Origin: Psychrobacter ciconiae
Lineage (GTDB): Bacteria; Pseudomonadota; Gammaproteobacteria; Pseudomonadales; Moraxellaceae
DNA length: 64,000 nt
Direction: 5' to 3'
NCBI RefSeq assembly: GCF_904846055.1
Contig: NZ_CAJGYV010000001.1
Span: forward strand, 1,674,001 to 1,738,000
This document shows positions 28,725 to 38,332 of the stretch, piece after piece. The position numbers were made by a program, and so were the translations under genes. Below the pieces are notes generated by a model. That model saw only the letters and a program-made list of their open reading frames with translations. It ran no database searches and was not told the DNA's origin. Position 1 is the first letter of the stretch, and each line of letters starts with the position of its first letter.

Positions 28725-29642
28725 ATGTCACGCTCGCTTGTCGTTTTGCTTAAAGTATCCTTGCTTGGCTTGGTGGTCAGTACCGCCACGCTACTCACGG
28801 CTTGTAGCAATAGCTCGCCGCAAGACGACAAGGCACAAGCAGAAAAAGCCGCCACAATAGACAATCCCTGCGTTGCGCCTTGGGTCATTCAAGGGATTAA
28901 GGACAATGTGATTCAGCGGGCGCGTGATACCAGTATCAATGTTCAAGGCGTTCAAAGCATTGACCCGATAAGCCAAGCCCTGCTGCGCCGCGTGAAAATC
29001 GGCGTGGATTATATCTCCGAGCCGAGCCGCCGTGGAGATGGTCGCGTCGATTGCAGCGCTTATTTAGACATTCGCTACCTTGGCGATGAGGGCAGCGCCC
29101 CTGACATCGCCAGTCAAATATTTAGACTGCTCAACAGCGGCATTTATAGCGATATTTTAGCGTTATTTGGCATTGATGCTGAGATCATTAGCCGCTTTAG
29201 CGAACTTCGCGGCAACCGCTTTTTAGCGCCGATTTACTATGATATCGGCACGTCTTATGATGAATCAGGAAACCAAAACCAAAGCTACAATGTCGGCGAT
29301 ATTGGTAGCGCTGCCGCCATGATTGCGGCTATGGTTGAGATTGACAAAGAAAATCAAGCGGACATTGCGATGATGGCGCATTATGATGGTTTTGATGACG
29401 TGGTTCTTGACGAGCCAAACGGCATGGCCGATTGGGAAACCTCGCGCCGCCAAAACGTGAGCGACTTGCCGCCAAAGCCTGCGCCATCAAAAGCGCTGCC
29501 GACCCAAAGCACAGCGCGCATTCGTGATGACTATCCCGACGAATCAGACCACGTCGTGGTTGAAGAGCCTGCTGCTACGGATGACGACGACAGCTATGAC
29601 TATGAAACGGTAGAGGTCTATGAGGAAGACCACGCCTATTAG
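28725..29642 (+). CDS. hypothetical lipoprotein with acidic tail
   Basis: 305 residues. Signal peptide SLVVLLKVSLLGLVVSTATL with lipobox LTAC, so the mature protein starts at Cys27. The middle part carries CVAPWVIQGIKDNVIQRA and further mixed alpha/beta sequence that I do not recognise. The last 80 residues are disordered and rich in Asp, Glu, Pro and Tyr. AAGG before the ATG supports the start. Likely anchored to the outer membrane or inner leaflet; function unknown. Confidence 0.7.
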   Translation: MSRSLVVLLKVSLLGLVVSTATLLTACSNSSPQDDKAQAEKAATIDNPCVAPWVIQGIKDNVIQRARDTSINVQGVQSIDPISQALLRRVKIGVDYISEPSRRGDGRVDCSAYLDIRYLGDEGSAPDIASQIFRLLNSGIYSDILALFGIDAEIISRFSELRGNRFLAPIYYDIGTSYDESGNQNQSYNVGDIGSAAAMIAAMVEIDKENQADIAMMAHYDGFDDVVLDEPNGMADWETSRRQNVSDLPPKPAPSKALPTQSTARIRDDYPDESDHVVVEEPAATDDDDSYDYETVEVYEEDHAY

Positions 29643-29680
29643 TCAGTCATAAGCGCGGTTGTCGCCACAAGTTTCACGAC

Positions 29681-30223
29681 TTACTTACAATACAACGCTG
29701 CCGTTTGAATCGCCGACTCGCCAGTATTTTCAAACATATCGCTGATTTTGCAGTGGTTATTGGTGCAGCTGAGCGCAAAGTCTTTGAAATTGTCAAAGTC
29801 AGCGGCGTTGATGTTTTCATCTCCCATCATCAAGACGCTGGCACGGACGCGACCATTTTTTAGCAGCTGGTAGTTGACATCAGCGGCTTCGTCGATCGAG
29901 TAGCCGTTGCCTACAGTGAGGTTCATGATATAGCGTGTCTCGCTACAGTTTGAAAACACGTCATAATCATCATTTGAGGCGTTCATCGAGTCGGCTTTCA
30001 CTACCCTGATCGCCTGTTGCAGCTCGGTGTTGGCGTATAACGCCAAGGTGTCCAAGCTGTCGTTATCAAAATCAGAGCTGAGCGCTTTGATGGTGTCTTC
30101 GTACAGCGCTTTGATGGTGTTAAGCTTCGCCGTGTCGGTCGTGGCGTTGGCGCAAGCAGACAGCAGTAAGGTCGCTCCAAGCAGCCCGTTGATCAGTGTT
30201 TTTTGCCAAATATCTTGTTTCAT
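29681..30223 (-). CDS. hypothetical lipoprotein
   Basis: 180 residues, not recognised. N-terminal signal with lipobox LSAC (Cys23). The mature part is acidic and mostly helical, with four cysteines (FSNCSETR, LSCTNNHC, ALYCK) that could form two disulfides in the periplasm. It converges on the preceding lipoprotein gene with 38 bp between stops. Similar-sized orphan lipoproteins are common in Moraxellaceae. Confidence 0.65.
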   Translation of the reverse strand: MKQDIWQKTLINGLLGATLLLSACANATTDTAKLNTIKALYEDTIKALSSDFDNDSLDTLALYANTELQQAIRVVKADSMNASNDDYDVFSNCSETRYIMNLTVGNGYSIDEAADVNYQLLKNGRVRASVLMMGDENINAADFDNFKDFALSCTNNHCKISDMFENTGESAIQTAALYCK

Positions 30224-30333
30224 AGCGATGCCCCCAAGCCCAAGCGCGTATTAACTGGCATTATAGCCGATTGTGAACTTAAATCCGTAGCAAATTGCTA
30301 ATGGTAGGCAAATTGGGTCAGCCGGCTAGATAC

Positions 30334-30372
30334 GCAAACTAGGTAAGCAAACTAGGCAAATAAGCTAGTTAA
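30334..30372. repeat. 13-bp tandem repeat, three units
   Basis: GCAAACTAGGTAA, GCAAACTAGGCAA and the diverged ATAAGCTAGTTAA run head to tail. They lie about 180 bp before hsdM. Confidence 0.7.
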
Positions 30373-30487
30373 AAAACCAGCAATGGCGATTGGCGTTAAA
30401 TTTAATGACCTTTAGCAAAAATTCACGTTACCATAGTCAGTATTTGCCTAATTCATCGATAAGCGGCTTTTTTTAAATTGCGCTTGC

Positions 30488-30543
30488 TAGTAACTTATTT
30501 ATAGTAACTTCTTAATCGTAGCCTCTTAATAGTAACTTAACGT
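30488..30543. repeat. 14-bp tandem repeat, four units, directly upstream of hsdM
   Basis: Units start at 30488, 30502, 30516 and 30530, exactly 14 bases apart: TAGTAACTTATTTA, TAGTAACTTCTTAA, TCGTAGCCTCTTAA, TAGTAACTTAACGT. The array ends 11 bases before the hsdM ATG, so it overlaps the expected promoter or leader. Confidence 0.8.
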
Positions 30544-30554
30544 AAGACGATATT

Positions 30555-32906
30555 ATGACCACTCAAAACTTTTCGCAAACCGCCGCCTTTATTTGGTCAG
30601 TCGCTGACCTGCTGCGCGGTGATTTTAAGCAATCCCAATACGGTCGCATCATTTTGCCGTTTACCTTACTGCGCCGCTTAGAGTGTGTTCTTGAGGACAC
30701 CAAAGCGGCGGTGGTGGCAAAGTTTGCTGTCATCAAAGACCAAGTGCCCTCTGAGGAGATGCAAGAAAAGCAACTTATCCGAATCAGCAACCACGCCTTT
30801 TATAACACCTCGGCGATGGATTTGAGCAAGATGGGGCAGGGCGACATTAAGGACAACTTAAGCAGCTATATTCAGTCATTTTCAAAAGACGCCCGCGAAA
30901 TCTTTGAGCAGTTTAAATTTGAAGAGTTCATCGGTCAGCTTGATGACGCCAACTTACTTTATAAAGTGGTGCAAAAGTTTGCCAATACCGACTTAAGCCC
31001 CGAGGCGATTTCCAATCACGATATGGGACTGGTATTTGAAGAGCTGATCCGCCGATTTGCCGAAAGCTCCAACGAGACGGCAGGGGAGCATTTCACCCCG
31101 CGCGACATCATCCGCTTGACCACCTCACTGGTCTTTATGGAAGATGACGCGGCGCTGACACAGGAGGGCATCATCCGCACCATTTATGACCCGACTGCCG
31201 GAACAGGCGGCTTTTTGTCGGCGGGGACGGAGTATGTGCTTGAGCTCAACCCCGATGCCGTCATGCGCACCTTTGGTCAAGAGCTCAACCCCGAGTCCTA
31301 CGCCATCTGTAAAGCAGATATGCTGATAAAAGGTCAAGACGTCAGCCGCATCAAGCTTGGCAATACCTTATCCAATGACCAATTAGCCCACGAGCGCTTT
31401 GACTATATGCTGTCAAATCCACCGTTTGGGGTCGATTGGAAAAAAATATCCGAAACCATTCAAGCTGAGCACGACCAAAAAGGCTTTGCGGGCAGATTTG
31501 GTGCGGGACTGCCGCGCGTGTCTGACGGCTCATTGCTGTTTTTGATGCACCTTATTAGCAAAATGCAGCCGATGACAGAGGCTCAATCACAGCCAAACCC
31601 GCAGCAACATCAAGGCAGCCGCATTGGCATTATTTTAAATGGCTCACCGCTATTCACCGGCGGCGCAGGCAGCGGCGAGAGCGAGATTCGCCGCTATATC
31701 TTAGAAGCGGATTTGCTCGAAGCCATCATCGCCTTGCCGACCGATATGTTTTATAACACCGGCATCGCCACCTATATTTGGATATTGAGCAACAAAAAGC
31801 CACCAGAGCGCAAAGGTCAGGTTCAGCTCATCGACGGCAGCCACCTATTTAGCAAAATGCGTAAATCGCTTGGCTCAAAGCGCAACGAGATGAGCGAGGA
31901 CGACATCCGCACCATCACCCGCGCTTTTGGCGACTTTGCGGTGGTCGATACCGTTCTTGACAAGCCAAGCGAGGTCAAATCAAACCGTGGTCGCCAAGCC
32001 GCCACTTTAAGACCAGACACCGCCAAAACCTTTGCCAGTAAACGCTTTAATACCCATGAGTTTGGCTATCGCCGCTTGACCATCGAGCGCCCCTTGCGAC
32101 TGAGCGCGCAGCTGACGGATAGCGCCATTGAGCGCTTACGCTTTGCACCAAAGCCCTTTGATACGGTCATGCCCGCGTTATTTGAACAGTTTGGCAGCCA
32201 GTGGTCGGACGACAGCAGCTATGGCGACTTATCCGCCGTCACCGTTGACGCGCGCGCCTTGATAAAAGCTGACTTTGGCGAGTTAAAAGAACCCCAAATC
32301 AAAACCGTCCTTGACCAAAAGCTTTGGCAGTCGCAGCAAAACCTACTCACCAAAGCCAAAACGCTACAAGCCGCCATCGGCACGGCGCAGTTTGACGATT
32401 TTAACGACTTTGATAAGGTCTTTAAAAACGCGCTAAAAACGACCGGCGTCACCCTTGATGCCAAAGAGAAAAAGCAACTGCTGGACGCCATCACCTACAA
32501 AAACCCAAATGCCGCCTCCGTCATCAAAAAAGCGCTCAAAACCGCCGACCCCATTTACGGCGCGTTTGCTTATCAATCCCCAACCGGCAGCAGCAAAATC
32601 GCCGAGTTCGTCGCCGATGGTGACTTGCGCGACTTTGAAAACGTGCCGCTTGACCCAAGCTTGACCACGGCAGCGCTGATTGAGGGCTACTTTGCGCGTG
32701 AGGTACTGCCGCACGTTGCCGATGCTTGGATAAACGCCGATAAGCGTGATGCCATCGATGGCGACATCGGTGTGGTGGGCTATGAAATCCCGTTTAACCG
32801 CCACTTTTATCAGTACGAGCCGCCGCGAGCGCTGAGCGATATTGACGCGGATTTGGATGCGGTCAGCGCGGAAATCATGCAGCTATTGGGCGAGGTGCAT
32901 TCGTAA
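30555..32906 (+). CDS. hsdM: type I restriction-modification methyltransferase subunit HsdM
   Basis: 783-residue N6-adenine methyltransferase subunit, which with HsdS modifies the recognition site and with HsdR forms the restriction complex. N-terminal helical domain from [20 protein letters not shown]-binding motif DPTAGTGGF at 212-220; catalytic NPPF at 288-291. The C-terminal portion is longer than in EcoKI-type HsdM (about 530 residues) and ends with [18 protein letters not shown], typical of a long HsdM subfamily. The stop overlaps the hsdS start by one base (TAATG), implying translational coupling. No strong ribosome site precedes the ATG. Confidence 0.95.
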   Translation: MTTQNFSQTAAFIWSVADLLRGDFKQSQYGRIILPFTLLRRLECVLEDTKAAVVAKFAVIKDQVPSEEMQEKQLIRISNHAFYNTSAMDLSKMGQGDIKDNLSSYIQSFSKDAREIFEQFKFEEFIGQLDDANLLYKVVQKFANTDLSPEAISNHDMGLVFEELIRRFAESSNETAGEHFTPRDIIRLTTSLVFMEDDAALTQEGIIRTIYDPTAGTGGFLSAGTEYVLELNPDAVMRTFGQELNPESYAICKADMLIKGQDVSRIKLGNTLSNDQLAHERFDYMLSNPPFGVDWKKISETIQAEHDQKGFAGRFGAGLPRVSDGSLLFLMHLISKMQPMTEAQSQPNPQQHQGSRIGIILNGSPLFTGGAGSGESEIRRYILEADLLEAIIALPTDMFYNTGIATYIWILSNKKPPERKGQVQLIDGSHLFSKMRKSLGSKRNEMSEDDIRTITRAFGDFAVVDTVLDKPSEVKSNRGRQAATLRPDTAKTFASKRFNTHEFGYRRLTIERPLRLSAQLTDSAIERLRFAPKPFDTVMPALFEQFGSQWSDDSSYGDLSAVTVDARALIKADFGELKEPQIKTVLDQKLWQSQQNLLTKAKTLQAAIGTAQFDDFNDFDKVFKNALKTTGVTLDAKEKKQLLDAITYKNPNAASVIKKALKTADPIYGAFAYQSPTGSSKIAEFVADGDLRDFENVPLDPSLTTAALIEGYFAREVLPHVADAWINADKRDAIDGDIGVVGYEIPFNRHFYQYEPPRALSDIDADLDAVSAEIMQLLGEVHS

Positions 32907-34147
32907 TGGCAAAATATCAGCGCTATGATGAGTATAAAGACTCGGGGATTGAATGGGTTGGAGATATTCCAGCGCATTGGGAGGAAACACCAGTTTTTTC
33001 ATGTTTTGATGCCACTTTTGAGAGAAATTTAGATGGTAAAGAGACTAATGTTCTGTCATTAAGCTACGGTAATATAATTAAGCGTGATGTAGATACTAAC
33101 TTCGGTTTATTGCCTGAGTCATTTAATAGCTATCAGATTGTAGGTGTTGGAGATATTATTCTTAGATTAACTGACCTCCAAAACGATAAGAAAAGTCTGC
33201 GTGTGGGTTTAGCAAAAGAAAAAGGTATTATCACCTCTGCTTACTTAAAATTAAGACCAAAAGAGCGTTTGGATTCAGGTTTTGCTTATCGTTTATTACA
33301 TTCTTACGATACTACCAAAGTGTATTATGGCTTAGGTGGGGGTTTAAGGCAGTCTATGAAGTTTGAAGATTTTAGAAGGCTACCTGTTTTAGTTCCGCCT
33401 TACGAAGAACAAACCCAAATTGCCAACTTCCTCGACCATGAAACCGCCAAAATCGATACCTTAATCGACAAGCAGAAAACTTTAATTAAGCTGCTTAAAG
33501 AAAAGCGCCAAGCCGTCATCAGTCACGCCGTCACCAAAGGCTTAAACCCTGACGCGCCGATGAAAGATTCAGGCGTGGAATGGTTGGGGGACGTTCCTGA
33601 GCATTGGGAGGTTGGTCGGTTAAAAAATGTTTTAAAAATTCGTAATGGTCGAGACTATAAAGCGGTAGAAGTAGAAAGCGGAGGCTATCCTGTTTATGGT
33701 TCAGGCGGGATTTTTAAACGTAGTTCGGCTTACTTATTCGATGGCGAGTCTGTATTATTTGGAAGAAAAGGGACTATTGATAAACCATTATTAGTTTCAG
33801 GAAAGTTTTGGACAGTTGATACTATGTTCTATAGCGAAATTTCTAAAAATGCTAAGCCAGAATATATCTATTATCAGGCGCTTTTATTTCCTTTTGATAA
33901 GCTTTCAACAAATACTGCTTTGCCAAGTATGACGCAAGAAGACTTATTAGAATTAGGTTTTGTTATACCATCAATGAATGAGCAGAAAGAAATTAGTCAA
34001 TATCTTAATAATAAGCTAACAAATTTTTCAAATTTAGTTGATAAAGCCGAGCAAGCCATCAAACTCATGCAAGAACGCCGAACCGCCTTAATTTCCGCCG
34101 CCGTTACGGGTAAGATAGACGTAAGGGACTGGCGCGCGCCTGAGTAA
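32906..34147 (+). CDS. hsdS: type I restriction-modification specificity subunit HsdS
   Basis: 413-residue DNA-recognition subunit with two target recognition domains. Each half opens with a similar segment: KDSGIEWVGDIPAHWE near residue 11 and KDSGVEWLGDVPEHWE near 223. Each half ends in a helical spacer (YEEQTQIANFLDHETAKIDTL and ERRTALISAAVTGKIDV). The recognition parts (about 32945-33400 and 33620-34020) are clearly richer in A and T than the conserved spacers, a mosaic typical of domain exchange. The target sequence cannot be predicted. Frame intact. Confidence 0.94.
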   Translation: MAKYQRYDEYKDSGIEWVGDIPAHWEETPVFSCFDATFERNLDGKETNVLSLSYGNIIKRDVDTNFGLLPESFNSYQIVGVGDIILRLTDLQNDKKSLRVGLAKEKGIITSAYLKLRPKERLDSGFAYRLLHSYDTTKVYYGLGGGLRQSMKFEDFRRLPVLVPPYEEQTQIANFLDHETAKIDTLIDKQKTLIKLLKEKRQAVISHAVTKGLNPDAPMKDSGVEWLGDVPEHWEVGRLKNVLKIRNGRDYKAVEVESGGYPVYGSGGIFKRSSAYLFDGESVLFGRKGTIDKPLLVSGKFWTVDTMFYSEISKNAKPEYIYYQALLFPFDKLSTNTALPSMTQEDLLELGFVIPSMNEQKEISQYLNNKLTNFSNLVDKAEQAIKLMQERRTALISAAVTGKIDVRDWRAPE

Positions 34148-34218
34148 TACGGCAATATAGAACCTAAGCTTAAGTTGGCTTGTGCCAAACCGTCGCCCAC
34201 CGCAGCTAGGAGGTCAGT

Positions 34219-34962
34219 ATGAACGCCAAGATTACCGCCGCCATTGCACTAAGTATCAGCGCCGCAACCGCCCAAGCGCAGCGGTATGAGTGGCAAGATG
34301 CCATTTGTTCTCTTAAAGGCGACTTTGATGGCAGTAAATACACCGCCGCGCAGATTGACGACACCCGCGAGGTGTTTAACCGCTTGACCCAAGTCAACCT
34401 TACCTCGCAAACGCCAAACCTAGCGACAGATATTGATAGCCTATCGGCGCAAAACCTACGAGCGCTGGACAAGGATTACCGCCAAATGCGGCAGCACGTC
34501 AGTCAGCTTGACGTCGTACCCCAAGCCGAGCGCTTCAAAAAGGCGCTGCTAAAAGACCTAAGCGGCGAATATAACCTCAATCGCCTTGTGCTGTTTGCCT
34601 ATCTTGACCCCGCCACCGCCTTAAAACAAAGCCCAGCCATGTGTCGGCACTATATCACGCCGTTTTTGCAAAATGAGCGCGCCGTCCAAGACAAATGGGC
34701 TTGGCACGTTGAAGACCGTATTCAAAGCCAAGAAAAGCTTGGCAATGTAGGCTTTCGCGAACTGGCAGAGGCGCGTTATCAAGACGAGAAGCAGCAGGAT
34801 GCGGCAAGATATGCCAAACATGACTTGCTGTCTTATGGCTTGAATAATTGCGCCAATAACGAGCGCTATAATATGCACTATCAAGAGGTGTTTGACAGTT
34901 GGCAGCGAGTGAGCAAATCGCTGTTTGGCGATAGCATTCAGATGGTTTGTGACGAGCCGTAG
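34219..34962 (+). CDS. unrecognised secreted protein inside the hsd operon
   Basis: 247 residues. A clear signal peptide (MNAKITAAIALSISAATAQA, cleavage before QRYEWQ) sends it to the periplasm. The mature part is largely helical and charged, with four cysteines (AICSLKG, AMCRHY, NNCANN, MVCDEP) that could pair into two disulfides. A strong AGGAGG ribosome site precedes the ATG. It lies 71 bp after hsdS and 60 bp before hsdR on the same strand, so it is probably transcribed with them. I do not recognise the family and do not assign a function; export does not fit a restriction subunit. Confidence 0.75.
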   Translation: MNAKITAAIALSISAATAQAQRYEWQDAICSLKGDFDGSKYTAAQIDDTREVFNRLTQVNLTSQTPNLATDIDSLSAQNLRALDKDYRQMRQHVSQLDVVPQAERFKKALLKDLSGEYNLNRLVLFAYLDPATALKQSPAMCRHYITPFLQNERAVQDKWAWHVEDRIQSQEKLGNVGFRELAEARYQDEKQQDAARYAKHDLLSYGLNNCANNERYNMHYQEVFDSWQRVSKSLFGDSIQMVCDEP

Positions 34963-35022
34963 GGTACTGATGCGGATTAACGCAGGCGCGATAGATAGTT
35001 GCTGATATTTAAGGGATTTATC

Positions 35023-38000
35023 ATGACCGACATTACTTTTGAAAGTGTCTTCCAAGCCGACATTGCCAAGCAAATGCAAGAGGGCGGCTGGCAACTTGGC
35101 ACAGCTTGCGGCTTTGTCACTAAAACCGCGCTATATGAAGCCGACACGCTTGCCTTTATCAAAGCCACCCAGCCCGACGAGTGGGACAAGTTTTGTCGCG
35201 TGTATCCCATTGACTCAGAGCAGCAGTTTATCAAAGCGCTCGTCAAGCAGCTCGACAAAGCCGACATCAACGCTACCGATAGAGCCTCGCGAACCTACGG
35301 CACGCTTGGTGTATTGCGCCACGGGCTTAAAATCCGCAACGCGCGCTTTAGCTTGTGCCAGTTCAAGCCGGAGCACACCCTAAACCCTGACATTATGGCG
35401 CGCTATGAGCAAAATATTTGCCGGCTTGTGCCCGAGGTGGTCTATAGCCCGCACACCAAAGCTACGGATAACGACGGCAAAGCCGCCAAGCGCGGTCGCA
35501 TTGACTTTGTATTGTTCGTTAATGGCTTGCCGGTGGTGACGATGGAGCTCAAGTCCGAGTTTAAGCAATCAGTTCAAAACGCCATCACCCAATACAAAAA
35601 AGACCGCCTGCCCAAAGACCCCGCCACCAAAAAAGCCGAGCCGCTACTGAGCTTTAAGCGCGGGGCGGTGGTGCATTTTGCCGTCAGTCAATTTGACGTG
35701 TTTATGACCACAAGGCTTGCCGGTGACGACACTTACTTTTTGCCATTTAACAAAGGCACAAGTGAGGGCGGCGCGGGCAATGACGTGCCAAGCGATAGCA
35801 GCCGCTATGCCACCGATTACCTTTGGCGCGAGGTGCTGACGCCTAGTAATCTTTTAGTTATCCTTGGGCGCTTTATGCATTTGCAAATCGAGGACAAGGA
35901 GGACTGGGAGGGGCGCAAGTCTAAAAAAGAGACCATGATATTTCCGCGCTATCACCAGTGGGATGTGGTCAACAAGCTTATTAACGCTGCCATCACGGAA
36001 GGGGCAGAGCAAAGCTCTGAAAAACGCTATTTGATTCAGCACAGCGCAGGGTCGGGCAAGTCAAACTCGATTGCGTGGACGGCGCACCAGTTATCGACGC
36101 TTTATGATGACGCGGGCAACAAGCAGTTTGATTCGGTCATCGTCATCACTGACCGCACTGTCCTTGATGACCAGTTGCAAGACACCATTTATCAGTTTGA
36201 ACACGCTGATGGCGTCGTCGGGCGCATCAATCGTAAGCAAGGCGACGGCTCAAAATCGGCGCAACTGGCAGGGGCGCTCGTTAACGCGCAACCGATTATC
36301 ATTGTCACCATCCAGACCTTTCCGTTCGTGCTCAAAGCGATTGAAGATTCTGCCGCGCTCAAACACCGCCGCTACGCCATCATCGCTGACGAGGCGCACT
36401 CCTCGCAAACCGGCTCAACGGCGCGCCAGTTAAAAGAAGTGCTCATGACCGAAGGCAGCAGCGATGATGACGCGCTCAGCAGTGAAGATTTGCTCGATGC
36501 GACCCTTGAAGCGCGCAAAAGCAGCCCAAACTTGAGCTATTACGCCTTTACCGCCACTCCAAAAGCCAAAACCATTGAGCTGTTTGGGCGCTTGCCAAAT
36601 CCTGCGCTGCCGCCGTCCAAAGACAACTTGCCTGCTGCTTACCACGTGTACTCAATGCGCCAAGCGATAGAGGAGGGCTTTATTTTAGATGTCCTCAAAA
36701 ATTACACCAACTATAAGGTGGTGTATCAGCTCAAACAAAAGCTGGCAGGTGGCGACAGTGAGGTGGACAGCCGCCGCGCGACCATCAAGCTGAACAACTG
36801 GGTGCGGCTGCATGACCACAACATCTCACAAAAAGTCAAAATCATCATCGAGCACTTTGATAAAAACGTCAAAGGGCTGCTTGGCGGTCAAGCCAAAGCC
36901 ATGGTGGTGACCGGCTCACGAAAAGAAGCCGTTCGCTACAAGCTCGCCTTTGACCGCTTTATTGTCGAAAATGACTATAAGGGCATCAACGCGATGGTGG
37001 CATTTTCAGGGGAGGTGACTTTTAACAGCGATGACCCAAACAGTGAGGGCTTGCTTGAGCAAAAATTTACCGAAAACAGCATGAACCCTGACTTAAAAGG
37101 TCAAGATATGCGCAAAGCCTTTGATACAGATGCCTATCAAGTGATGCTGGTGGCAAACAAGTTTCAAACTGGCTTTGACCAACCCAAGCTTTGTGCCATG
37201 TACGTGGATAAAAAGCTTGGCGGCGTGGACTGCGTTCAGACGCTATCAAGGCTCAACCGAACCTATGCCGGTAAAGCCGAAAGCGGCACGTTTGTGCTGG
37301 ATTTTTATAACGACCCTGAGGACATCTTAGCGGCTTTTTTGCCGTACTATACCACCGCCACCCTTGAGGACGTCTCCGACCCTGATAAGGTGTTTGACTT
37401 ATTTGAAAAAATTTATGCTGCCGGAATCTTTGATAAGCGTGAGGTGAACCAATTTACCGAGGCGTTTTATAGCAAAAACAAATCCAACGCGGCGATTAGC
37501 AACATTTGCAAGCCTGCCGTCCAGCGTTGGCAAACTCGCTATCAGAGCGCCAAAGCACAGACCAAGGCGACAAAAGCGCTGTTTGAGCGAACGATGGCGA
37601 CCGGTGATGCGGTGCTCATTGCCAATGCCAAAGACGCCTACCACGCCGCCTGCCAGCAGCAAGAAGCGCTTGAAATCTTTAAAAAGGATTTAGGCGCGTT
37701 CAGCCGCTTTTATGAGTTTATGTCGCAAATTGTCGACTTTGAAGATAAGGACTTGGAGCGCTTAAACTTGTACTCACGACATTTGCAGCCGCTACTGCGC
37801 GAAACGCTTACTGATGACGATGACATTGATTTAAGCAGCGTCACCATGAGTCACTACCGCTTATCTAAGCTGCGTCAGCAGGATTTAAAGCTCAAAGACG
37901 GCAAGGATGAGACCCTCACGCCCATCACAGGACTTGGGTCAGCCGCGCCCAAAGACAAAAAAGAAGAGCGCCTGTCGCAAATTATCTCAAGGCTGAATAC

Positions 38001-38274
38001 GATGTTTGATACTGAGCGCTTGAGCGATAATGACCTGATTAACTACTCAAAAACGATTTGGGATAAGGTCAATGAAAACAAGGTGGTGATGAAGCAAATC
38101 GAAAATAACCCCCCTGAAAAAGCCATGCTCGGCGACTTTCCGGACGCGACTTTGGATGCCATTTTTGACAGCCAAGAGGCGCATCAAGAGATTACCAGTC
38201 AGCTGCTTGCTGACCCGCGCCGACTTGCGCAGTTTACGCGCTTTTTATTGGACACTCGCACCAATATGGCATAG
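35023..38274 (+). CDS. hsdR: type I restriction endonuclease subunit HsdR
   Basis: 1083 residues from the ATG at 35023, chosen for AAGGGA eight bases upstream. It is the motor and nuclease subunit that translocates and cuts unmodified DNA. The PD-(D/E)xK nuclease lies near 160-178 (RIDFVLF, then TMELKSE). The helicase has Walker A HSAGSGKSNS near 340, DEAHSS at 456 and later motifs such as FQTGFDQPKL and QTLSRLNRT. The C-terminal helical part contacts HsdM/HsdS. Length and motifs are complete, so the system looks functional. Confidence 0.95.
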   Translation: MTDITFESVFQADIAKQMQEGGWQLGTACGFVTKTALYEADTLAFIKATQPDEWDKFCRVYPIDSEQQFIKALVKQLDKADINATDRASRTYGTLGVLRHGLKIRNARFSLCQFKPEHTLNPDIMARYEQNICRLVPEVVYSPHTKATDNDGKAAKRGRIDFVLFVNGLPVVTMELKSEFKQSVQNAITQYKKDRLPKDPATKKAEPLLSFKRGAVVHFAVSQFDVFMTTRLAGDDTYFLPFNKGTSEGGAGNDVPSDSSRYATDYLWREVLTPSNLLVILGRFMHLQIEDKEDWEGRKSKKETMIFPRYHQWDVVNKLINAAITEGAEQSSEKRYLIQHSAGSGKSNSIAWTAHQLSTLYDDAGNKQFDSVIVITDRTVLDDQLQDTIYQFEHADGVVGRINRKQGDGSKSAQLAGALVNAQPIIIVTIQTFPFVLKAIEDSAALKHRRYAIIADEAHSSQTGSTARQLKEVLMTEGSSDDDALSSEDLLDATLEARKSSPNLSYYAFTATPKAKTIELFGRLPNPALPPSKDNLPAAYHVYSMRQAIEEGFILDVLKNYTNYKVVYQLKQKLAGGDSEVDSRRATIKLNNWVRLHDHNISQKVKIIIEHFDKNVKGLLGGQAKAMVVTGSRKEAVRYKLAFDRFIVENDYKGINAMVAFSGEVTFNSDDPNSEGLLEQKFTENSMNPDLKGQDMRKAFDTDAYQVMLVANKFQTGFDQPKLCAMYVDKKLGGVDCVQTLSRLNRTYAGKAESGTFVLDFYNDPEDILAAFLPYYTTATLEDVSDPDKVFDLFEKIYAAGIFDKREVNQFTEAFYSKNKSNAAISNICKPAVQRWQTRYQSAKAQTKATKALFERTMATGDAVLIANAKDAYHAACQQQEALEIFKKDLGAFSRFYEFMSQIVDFEDKDLERLNLYSRHLQPLLRETLTDDDDIDLSSVTMSHYRLSKLRQQDLKLKDGKDETLTPITGLGSAAPKDKKEERLSQIISRLNTMFDTERLSDNDLINYSKTIWDKVNENKVVMKQIENNPPEKAMLGDFPDATLDAIFDSQEAHQEITSQLLADPRRLAQFTRFLLDTRTNMA

Positions 38275-38332
38275 GGTTTTTTGTTCAAATCTACCAAAGC
38301 TATAGCTGAAAAGATAGTTGAAAAAGACGGTT

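Larger units (their letters stand above)
30224..30554. other. upstream region of hsdM with repeat arrays
   Basis: 331 bp containing no supported gene but two separate short tandem arrays (listed individually). I found no confident promoter; any hsdM promoter must lie among or beside these repeats. Confidence 0.6.
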
